Shown in pieces: positions 1 to 4,823 of a stretch of DNA of 5,414 bases. Source of the DNA: JANQGH01 sp039819285. GTDB taxonomy: Bacteria; Pseudomonadota; Alphaproteobacteria; DSM-16000; Inquilinaceae. The number at the start of each line of letters is the position of its first letter. The first letter of the stretch is position 1. Made by a program: the position numbers and the translations under genes. The notes beneath the pieces were generated by a model, which made no database searches, was not told the origin of the DNA, and saw only the letters and a program-made list of their open reading frames with translations. Location: positions 1 through 5,414 of the forward strand of contig JBCBSH010000259.1 in assembly GCA_039819285.1 (NCBI GenBank). The letters are read 5' to 3'.

Positions 1-990
1 GAACTCGCTGGCGCTGTAGCCGAATTCGACGATGCGCACGCCGGGCGGCAATTGGGACCGCACCCGGCCGAGCGCGATCCCGCAACTGCCGCCGGTCCAG
101 GTGGCGACGGCCGACAGGCGGGGCCAGACGTCGCGTGGATCGAGCGTGTCGCGGGATACCAGCTTTCGGCGCAACGCGTTCACCCGATCCAAGCCGCGTC
201 GGGCGATGATGTCCATGGCGACCGACGCCGCCTCGATCTTCAGATTCTCGGTCCGGCCGAAAGCGAGCGCGTGCAGCAGCTCACGGCCTTGCGTCTCGAT
301 AATCCGCTGGACCTTCAAGAGCGAAGAGGGGTTGGCGGCAACCACGCCGGTGATGTCGTCCGCCGCCAGTACGGCCAGGGCGTAGGCCTGGTATTTGGCC
401 TCCAGATCCCGGATCGAGAAGGCGGACGGCGGCAGCACGAACTTGCGCGCCATGATCGGCGACAAGGACCGGTAGGTGGTGCCGGAGATGGCGCCGTAGG
501 GCTGGCCGGTTTCCAGCCGCCCTTCCTCCGCCGGGCTGGCGAAGCCGAGGATCGAGCCTTTGAAAAAGCCGGTGCCGCGCCAGAGGGATAGCGCCAGGTG
601 CCGCTGAGCATCCTTCACTTGGCCCAGGCCGTGGCTGGTCTGCGGGATGTCCTTGCTGCGGCCGGTCGTGCCGCTGGTGCGGGCGTAGTATTCCGGCTGT
701 TCGGCGGTCAGCGCGCTCTCGCCGCCCTGCTGGCGGGTGATGTAGGGCTCAAGCTGGTCGAAGCCGTGGACGGGTACGGCGTTGCGGTAGTCCGCAAGGC
801 TGGAGATGGTGGCGAAACCGTGGGCGCGGCCGAAGGTCGTGTCGGCGTTTTCGCGCAGGATGGTCATCAGAAGCTGGTGCTGCGTACGTTCGACATCGCG
901 GGCGGCACGCAGGACGGGCGCGCGCAGGGTCCAGCGGTTCCAAAGCATGAAGGCGTCGATCGCCCGGTTCGCGAGGGCGTTAGCGGCCAT
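1..990 (-). CDS. GH3 auxin-responsive promoter family protein (acyl-adenylating/acyl-amido synthetase-like), 3'-truncated by window edge
   Basis: The frame is open from ATG at 990 to base 1 with no stop, giving 330 residues; GH3 proteins usually have about 500-600, so the C-terminal third or more lies outside. Visible GH3/ANL-type landmarks are the ATP-binding loop YARTSGTTGRSKDIP (residues 102-116), TWTGGSCGI (298-306, matching the GH3 glycine-rich W-GGS segment) and GYSASEF at the edge (324-330, matching the Y-ASE adenylate motif). Known family chemistry is ATP-dependent adenylation of a carboxylic acid, then transfer, in plants to an amino acid such as on auxin or jasmonate; bacterial members are poorly characterised, so the substrate is unknown. 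No signal peptide or membrane helix is visible, so it is probably cytosolic. The start is supported by AAAGGA at 1006-1001, 10 nt upstream and inside the end of the preceding desaturase gene. The gap of 6 nt implies one operon and likely translational coupling. Confidence 0.85.
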   Translation of the reverse strand, partial: MAANALANRAIDAFMLWNRWTLRAPVLRAARDVERTQHQLLMTILRENADTTFGRAHGFATISSLADYRNAVPVHGFDQLEPYITRQQGGESALTAEQPEYYARTSGTTGRSKDIPQTSHGLGQVKDAQRHLALSLWRGTGFFKGSILGFASPAEEGRLETGQPYGAISGTTYRSLSPIMARKFVLPPSAFSIRDLEAKYQAYALAVLAADDITGVVAANPSSLLKVQRIIETQGRELLHALAFGRTENLKIEAASVAMDIIARRGLDRVNALRRKLVSRDTLDPRDVWPRLSAVATWTGGSCGIALGRVRSQLPPGVRIVEFGYSASEF

Positions 991-996
991 GATGGG

Positions 997-2310
997 TCAG
1001 TCCTTTGCCTCGGTCGGGGTCGTGAACGGCGCGGCCAATTGCGCCAGGAAGCCGTGGGGCCAGTGCGGGTTGCCGATGCCGATACGGCCCAGGCGCCGGT
1101 CCTTGGGCAGGAAGCGCGTGCCGAACACCGTGTCCCAGATGATCAGGTTGTTGCCGTAGTTGGACTGGGCCTCGGCGAGGTCGGCGGAGTGGTGCCAGCG
1201 GTGCAGTTCCGGCCCGGCGATGACCCAGTTCAGCGGGCCCAGCCGGACATCGGCGTTGGAGTGCTGGTAGAAGCCGTTGATGGCGTAGAGCACGAAGTAG
1301 GTGGCAAACACCTCCGGTGCCACGCCCAGCAGCAGGAAGGGCAGCGTGTCGCCCAGGAACTGCAGGGTTTTGTCCAGCGGGTGAAAGCGGCCGACATTGA
1401 TGGTGTAGAGCTTGGTCGATGCGTGGTGGACCGCGTGCAGGCGCCATAGCGGCCCATAAGTGTGCAGCGCGCGGTGGATCCAGTAGCGGAAGAACTCCGC
1501 AATCACGACCATCAGCAGGACCTGGACCAGGACCGGCGCCCCGGTCGGCCAGATGACGGCAAGCGGCGCGTCCTCCGTCGCCGCGATCCAGACGATCGCG
1601 ACCAGCGCCAATGCGCGCAGGGCCAAGGGCAGCGTGACCTGGACCAGGGCCAGAAACAGGCCGTCATTGGCGACCTCGGTTCCGAGCGGCCGCCAGTCCT
1701 CCCGCGCCGGGAAAAAGGTCTCGTGCAGCAGGATGAAGACCGTGGCCACCGCCGCGCTGAGATAGGCGGAGAACAGAAGAGGTGCGCCCGTCTCGCGCAG
1801 CCAGACGAACAGGGCGTAGCCGCCGATCATCAAGGCGGGATAGGCGGCGTAGCGCACGATCTGCGGTATTATGGCATTTGCCGACCCTTGGCGTTCACCG
1901 CCGCGCAAGGCCTTGCCGAGCACCAGCACGAAAGCGGCCAGGATGAAGTGGAACGCCGTGGACACGGCGGCTTCGAACCAGGTGCCGTCAGCCAGGCCAA
2001 GAACGCCGACAACAAGGCGGACGGCCATGACCGCGAGGTAGAGCCAGCCAATCGTGATGATGGCGGTTCCCAAGCCGGGTCGGCACGTTCGAAACGGTAG
2101 GGCGGCGATCACGCCGACCATCAGCACCAAGATGGCGAGCTGCACCGCAAGCAGCACGGGGTAGGAGACCACGGCGCTGTGCCAAAGATCGAAGGCGGGC
2201 AGGAAGGTCCAGCCGCCGTCTGCGACCGCCAGTTGGGCCGCGATGCGCAAGGCGAACAGGATCGCCAGCAGCGACAGCAGCGCTCTGTAGGAGATGGTAT
2301 TTTGGTTCAC
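997..2310 (-). CDS. Sterol desaturase / fatty acid hydroxylase family membrane protein
   Basis: This is a 437-residue integral-membrane di-iron oxygenase candidate, counted from a GTG start at 2310. The histidine clusters of the fatty acid hydroxylase superfamily (PF04116-type) are all present: HRALH (279-283), HAVHH (292-296), H350, and HRWHH (370-374). A WDTVFGTRF segment (392-400) follows, typical of the family's C-terminal end. Family members hydroxylate or desaturate sterols, fatty acids, carotenoids or ether lipids at the membrane using O2; the substrate here cannot be read. About eight hydrophobic segments precede the catalytic part (near 8-30, 46-72, 81-105, 112-133, 150-172, 178-198, 217-243, 257-277). 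Residues 1-170 are extra relative to typical 250-330-residue members. The GTG start is chosen because the in-frame extension up to 2496 is an arginine-rich, low-complexity read-through. The start context is weak: GGAAG lies only 3 nt upstream and AAAGGA 13 nt upstream. The gene is followed at 6 nt by the GH3-family gene. Confidence 0.85.
   Translation of the reverse strand: MNQNTISYRALLSLLAILFALRIAAQLAVADGGWTFLPAFDLWHSAVVSYPVLLAVQLAILVLMVGVIAALPFRTCRPGLGTAIITIGWLYLAVMAVRLVVGVLGLADGTWFEAAVSTAFHFILAAFVLVLGKALRGGERQGSANAIIPQIVRYAAYPALMIGGYALFVWLRETGAPLLFSAYLSAAVATVFILLHETFFPAREDWRPLGTEVANDGLFLALVQVTLPLALRALALVAIVWIAATEDAPLAVIWPTGAPVLVQVLLMVVIAEFFRYWIHRALHTYGPLWRLHAVHHASTKLYTINVGRFHPLDKTLQFLGDTLPFLLLGVAPEVFATYFVLYAINGFYQHSNADVRLGPLNWVIAGPELHRWHHSADLAEAQSNYGNNLIIWDTVFGTRFLPKDRRLGRIGIGNPHWPHGFLAQLAAPFTTPTEAKD
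1001..1006 (-). promoter_or_regulatory. Ribosome binding site for the GH3 gene, inside the desaturase 3' end
   Basis: On the minus strand, AAAGGA lies 10 nt upstream of the ATG at 990 and overlaps the last codons of the desaturase gene, whose TGA is at 999-997. It fixes the GH3 start and suggests that translation of the two genes is coupled. Confidence 0.6.
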
Positions 2311-2490
2311 GGTCTTCCGGCGGTCCTTTGGCCGCGGATTCGAAACTGTGCGCCGGCTTTGCGATCGCTTCCGACGGGCCCGCCGCTTCCTCAGAAGCCG
2401 AAACCGGCAACGCCAGAGGCCAGACGGCAAGGTCACGGACTTGGCCCGATATCGCGAGCGATCGTGACCGAGCCGCGTGAACGGGGCGTC

Positions 2491-2515
2491 AACCAAACCC
2501 TGCTCTGAGCAAGGG
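2491..2515 (-). terminator. Possible weak intrinsic terminator after the DHFR-like gene
   Basis: Reading the minus strand, CCCTTGC and GCAGGG (2515-2498) can pair as a six-base-pair stem with one bulged T around the loop TCAGA. The stem is followed by TTTGGTT (2497-2491). It starts about 37 nt after the reductase TAA. The stem is short and the T tract is interrupted, so it is a candidate only. If real, it separates the reductase transcript from the desaturase-GH3 operon. Confidence 0.3.
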
Positions 2516-2551
2516 CTCGGCTGCGCGCCCCGGTTCGACCCGCTGCAGTGC

Positions 2552-3085
2552 TTACGGGCTGCGTTGATACGTCAACAGAACTACGCCGCTGTCATAGGGC
2601 TTGGCGTCGATCAGCCGAAACCCCTGGGCCCCGGCCGTGTCGCCGAACAGGCGGACGCCGGCGCCGATGATCGCCGGGGCCAGTTTCAACACCAGCCGGT
2701 CGATCAGGCCATGATTGGCCAGCAGGCCGGCCAGTTGGCCGCCGCCGCACAGATAGATGTCGCCGCCATCGGCGCGCTTCAGCCGCTCGACAGCGCCCAG
2801 CCAATCGTCGCGCACGATCGCGACCTCGGCATCCTCCGGCAGCCCCAGGCTGCGCGAGAGGATGTGGTGGTCCATGTGCGGATAGGCGCGTTTGCCTGGC
2901 TCAAGCCCATAGGCGTAGCCGAACTCGTAAGTCCGGCGGCCCATGATGACGGTGTCGTAGGTCTGTAGGCGCGCCAGGTAATCGTCGACATGCGCGCCCT
3001 CGGCGGGGAACAGGGAGATGTCGTCGTCGGGACCGGCGATATAGCCGTCCAACGACGTCGCGACGTCGTAAGCGATGCTTCGCAT
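2552..3085 (-). CDS. Dihydrofolate reductase family protein (RibD C-terminal domain-like)
   Basis: A complete 177-residue protein that matches the single-domain RibD-C/DHFR-like family (YwjB/YyaP type) along its length. Visible family landmarks are the N-terminal strand and SLDGYIAG (11-18), TVIMGRRTYE (45-54, the MGR-TYE signature), IYLCGGGQLAGLL (110-122, the glycine-rich NADPH-contacting loop) and DRLVLKLAPAIIGAG (129-143). Such proteins are cytosolic NAD(P)H-dependent reductases by fold. Few stand-alone members have a proven substrate, and this one lacks the RibD deaminase half, so a riboflavin role should not be assumed. The start is well supported by CTGGAG at 3098-3093, with a 7-nt gap to the ATG. 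The gene is monocistronic by spacing: 244 nt lie upstream to the next minus-strand gene and 241 nt downstream to the desaturase start. Confidence 0.9.
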   Translation of the reverse strand: MRSIAYDVATSLDGYIAGPDDDISLFPAEGAHVDDYLARLQTYDTVIMGRRTYEFGYAYGLEPGKRAYPHMDHHILSRSLGLPEDAEVAIVRDDWLGAVERLKRADGGDIYLCGGGQLAGLLANHGLIDRLVLKLAPAIIGAGVRLFGDTAGAQGFRLIDAKPYDSGVVLLTYQRSP

Positions 3086-3092
3086 GGAAGAA

Positions 3093-3098
3093 CTCCAG
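3093..3098 (-). promoter_or_regulatory. Ribosome binding site of the DHFR-like gene
   Basis: The minus-strand sequence CTGGAG, with GGAG ending 7 nt before the ATG at 3085, is a good Shine-Dalgarno match and settles the start codon. Confidence 0.7.
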
Positions 3099-3200
3099 AA
3101 AATGTCGGGTCGGTCGGCCGTGCTGCTGCGCGGCCGAGATTGGCTGTCCGGTTTACCGGTGACCCTTGATCATTTTCTCAGCTCCCTAGTGAGGGCGCGG

Positions 3201-3230
3201 TTGTTAGCCGAGAACCGTTGCCGGCGTCAA
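3201..3230 (-). promoter_or_regulatory. Candidate sigma-70-type promoter for the DHFR-like gene
   Basis: On the minus strand TTGACG (3230-3225) matches five of six bases of the -35 consensus. After an 18-nt spacer, TAACAA (3206-3201) is a poor -10 with three matches. This would give a 5' leader of roughly 110 nt before the ATG at 3085. The -35 overlaps an AACCGGTT palindrome. The call rests mainly on the -35 element and on position. Confidence 0.25.
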
Positions 3231-3329
3231 CCGGTTTCGGCCGACGGACGGTTTGGGCGCAACCGGTAAGGACATAGCCTGTGTGGTGACGCGTGAGACG
3301 ACGAGACCTTCGATGGAAGTTGCCTCGGC

Positions 3330-3734
3330 TTAAGCCGGTCCGCTGGCGTTGAAGATCACCTTGTGGACGCGCCAGTTGCCGTCGGTGTGCTTGCGCACCA
3401 GCAGCATTTGGTCGTTCGAGGGCGCGGGCTGGTCGGGGGCGGAGCCGGCGACGTCGACCCGGATGGTGTTCGTCACGACGGCGAAGTCGTCTTGGCCGTC
3501 GAACGTCCAGTCGGAAAAGGTAAAGCCGGTGACGGCGCCCAGATCGCTGGTCGCGAAGGCGACGAGGGCCGCGCGGCCGGCGATGCGTGCATGGCCCGGC
3601 GGCATGAGGACGCCGTCCTCGGCCCAATGGCCCTGCCAGGCGGGCCAGTCGCGGGCGACCAGCGCGGAGGTCCACGCCTCGATCATGGCCTTGATCGCTT
3701 CGGTCTCGACATCCGACAAGGTGGGCATGCTCAT
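3330..3734 (-). CDS. NTF2-like fold protein (SnoaL/DUF4440-type)
   Basis: A complete 134-residue cytosolic protein with the pattern of the NTF2-like/SnoaL-like superfamily. It has an N-terminal helix with EAIKAMIEAWTSALVARDW (12-30), the WAEDGVLMPPG turn (37-47) that starts the cone-shaped cavity, RAALVAF (54-60), then alternating beta strands ending in RKHTDGNWRVHKVIFNAS (114-131). Proteins of this size and pattern are usually annotated as SnoaL-like or DUF4440; they include isomerases, cyclases and non-enzymatic binding proteins, and no function follows from the sequence. The first ATG (3734) is preferred over the ATG two codons later because GGAAGG lies 10 nt upstream. The gene is divergent from the ester-cyclase-like gene, which has the same fold but little visible sequence similarity, across a 173-nt shared control region. 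Confidence 0.85.
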   Translation of the reverse strand: MSMPTLSDVETEAIKAMIEAWTSALVARDWPAWQGHWAEDGVLMPPGHARIAGRAALVAFATSDLGAVTGFTFSDWTFDGQDDFAVVTNTIRVDVAGSAPDQPAPSNDQMLLVRKHTDGNWRVHKVIFNASGPA

Positions 3735-3817
3735 GGGCCGATTGCCTTCCGTAGGTGATCGAGTATCCGGGCGGAAGCCTGCGCCAGTTGACCGATGGCG
3801 GCAAGAGATTCCGGCCC

Positions 3818-3832
3818 AGCGCGTCGCGCGCT
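3818..3832. repeat. Perfect inverted repeat in the divergent control region
   Basis: AGCGCG (3818-3823) and CGCGCT (3827-3832) are exact reverse complements around a 3-base TCG centre. The site sits mid-way between the two divergent start codons. It could be an operator or a small hairpin, or chance in GC-rich DNA. Confidence 0.4.
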
Positions 3833-3873
3833 ACGGGATCTGGCGCATTGCCGCGTCGAGGGGCTATGGTTTG

Positions 3874-3886
3874 GCCGATGATCGGC
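3874..3886. repeat. Perfect 6+1+6 palindrome upstream of the ester-cyclase-like gene
   Basis: GCCGAT (3874-3879) and ATCGGC (3881-3886) are exact reverse complements around a single G. The palindrome ends 21 nt before the ATG at 3908 and 10 nt before the Shine-Dalgarno, a position that suits a repressor site or an mRNA hairpin controlling access to the start. Confidence 0.45.
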
Positions 3887-3896
3887 GGTGACATGC

Positions 3897-3903
3897 GAGG
3901 TGA
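3897..3903 (+). promoter_or_regulatory. Ribosome binding site that decides the ester-cyclase-like start
   Basis: GAGGTGA lies 4 nt before the ATG at 3908 (7 nt counted from GAGG). It overlaps the space just after an earlier in-frame ATG at 3893, so 3908 rather than 3893 or 3755 is the likely start. Confidence 0.75.
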
Positions 3904-3907
3904 ACTC

Positions 3908-4336
3908 ATGTCGATAGAGAACAACAAGGCACTGGCGCGGCGGTCTTTGGAGATGTGGGGTACCGCAAGTGACGACCGGCCCGAGGACGTGTTCGCGGCG
4001 GAGTACGCCAACCATCAGGAGTCGGACATTCGCGGCGACGTGATGACCCGCGACCTGGCGAGCTGGAAGGACGTGGTCGAGAAACATCACGAGGCCTTTC
4101 CCGACCTTACCGTTCGCATTGCGATGCAGATCGCGGAGGGCGATCGGGTGGCGACGCGCTGGGAGTTTTCCGGCACGCATGAGGGCGCGTTCATGGGCGC
4201 GGAACCGACGGGTAAGCGCGTGACCTGGACCGGTGTGCAGATCGACCGCTGCGAGAACGGCAGGATCGTGGAAAGCTGGGTTGACTGGGACAAGTACCGG
4301 CTGATGCAGGGGGTGGGGCTTTTGCCCGGGCCGTGA
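3908..4336 (+). CDS. SnoaL-like ester cyclase family protein
   Basis: A complete 142-residue protein of the SnoaL-like polyketide cyclase/ester cyclase type (PF07366-like, NTF2 fold). Typical sections are NKALARRSLEMW (6-17), EYANHQ (32-37), KHHEAFPDLTVRIAMQIAEGDRVATRWEFSGTH split across residues 59-91, the FMG-EPTGKRVTWTG strand (95-109), and GRIVESWVDWDKYRLMQGVGLLP (118-140). The family's conserved E-W and following acidic residues fall in this last section (E122, W124, D126, D128). Characterised relatives close a ring by intramolecular aldol condensation in aromatic polyketide synthesis, but most stand-alone homologues, and probably this one, have no polyketide context and unknown substrates. 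The longer in-frame opening to 3755 is rejected because it crosses the divergent control region and lacks family sequence. The next gene starts 10 nt after its TGA, so the two are likely co-transcribed. Confidence 0.88.
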   Translation: MSIENNKALARRSLEMWGTASDDRPEDVFAAEYANHQESDIRGDVMTRDLASWKDVVEKHHEAFPDLTVRIAMQIAEGDRVATRWEFSGTHEGAFMGAEPTGKRVTWTGVQIDRCENGRIVESWVDWDKYRLMQGVGLLPGP

Positions 4337-4346
4337 TCTGGTCGGG

Positions 4347-4811
4347 ATGATCGACCTTCGGGCAAAGCCGGCGCATTCCTACCGCGACGATCCGGCGGTG
4401 CCGGCCTTCGACGACACGGCTCCGATCGTCATCGTCGATGGGGAGTGCGTGCTGTGTACGCGCAGCGCGCGGCTGTTAAGCCGGCTGGACAAAAGCGGTG
4501 CGTTTCGGATCTGCCCCAGCCAGAGCCGGCTGGGCTCTGCCATCTTGGTGCATTACGGCCTGGACCCGGCCGACCCGGACACCTGGCTCTACCTGGTGGA
4601 TGGCCAGGCGTACAGCTCGCTGGACGCGATTATCCGGGTCGGGCGGCGGGTTGGCGGGATTGGCCGGGCGGCGGTCGTGCTGTGGGTTCTGCCCCGGTTC
4701 GTGCAGGACTGGCTCTATCGCCGGGTGGCGCGGAACCGCTATTGGCTGTTCGGGCGGACCGACATGTGTGCGCTGCCGGACGAGGGGCTGCGTCGCCGAT
4801 TGATCGGGTAA
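4347..4811 (+). CDS. DCC-family thiol-disulfide oxidoreductase (DUF393)
   Basis: A complete 154-residue protein. The family signature DGECVLC (31-37) supplies the paired cysteines C34 and C37 after a beta strand (PIVIVDG). The later family blocks are also present: CPSQSRLG (56-63), SSLDAIIRVGRRVGG (90-104), the hydrophobic VVLWVLPRFVQDWLY (110-124), and RNRYWLFGRTDMCALP (129-144). The family is predicted to have a thioredoxin-like fold and to carry out thiol-disulfide exchange; the redox partner is unknown. No signal peptide is seen, so it is probably cytosolic or membrane-associated. Residues 1-24 are a polar lead with little family character. The start has a poor Shine-Dalgarno (GGTCGGG directly upstream), which fits translation coupled to the ester-cyclase-like gene 10 nt before. 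It ends 12 nt from the stop of the convergent glycosyltransferase, leaving almost no room for a terminator. Confidence 0.9.
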   Translation: MIDLRAKPAHSYRDDPAVPAFDDTAPIVIVDGECVLCTRSARLLSRLDKSGAFRICPSQSRLGSAILVHYGLDPADPDTWLYLVDGQAYSSLDAIIRVGRRVGGIGRAAVVLWVLPRFVQDWLYRRVARNRYWLFGRTDMCALPDEGLRRRLIG

Positions 4812-4823
4812 GAGGGGGGACGT

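Noticed and set aside
52..1449. Long plus-strand open frames at 52-591 and 598-1449.
   Set aside because: They lie antisense to the GH3 and desaturase genes, whose frames carry clear family motifs. The plus-strand products show no motif or domain and owe their length to GC-rich codon use.
2487..2492. A second minus-strand TTGACG considered as a -35 element for the desaturase-GH3 operon.
   Set aside because: No acceptable -10 lies 16-18 nt downstream; the hexamer at the right distance is GGTCAC.
3075..3269. Plus-strand 64-codon open frame upstream of the DHFR-like gene.
   Set aside because: It overlaps the DHFR-like start and its leader, has no ribosome binding site that stands out, and gives no recognisable product.
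3755..3907. N-terminal extension of the ester-cyclase-like gene to the ATG at 3755.
   Set aside because: The extension crosses the divergent intergenic region and has no family similarity. A strong GAGGTGA site points to 3908.
3178..4011. Minus-strand 277-codon open frame spanning the NTF2-like gene and the divergent region.
   Set aside because: It overlaps the NTF2-like gene in another frame and the start of the ester-cyclase-like gene in antisense. Its product is a proline/arginine-rich low-complexity sequence without recognisable domains.
2552..4811. The reductase, NTF2-like, ester-cyclase-like and DCC genes as one biosynthetic cluster.
   Set aside because: They lie on opposite strands with separate leaders and gaps of over 150 nt. 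No synthase, carrier protein or regulator is present, so only the 10-nt ester-cyclase/DCC pair can be argued to be co-transcribed.
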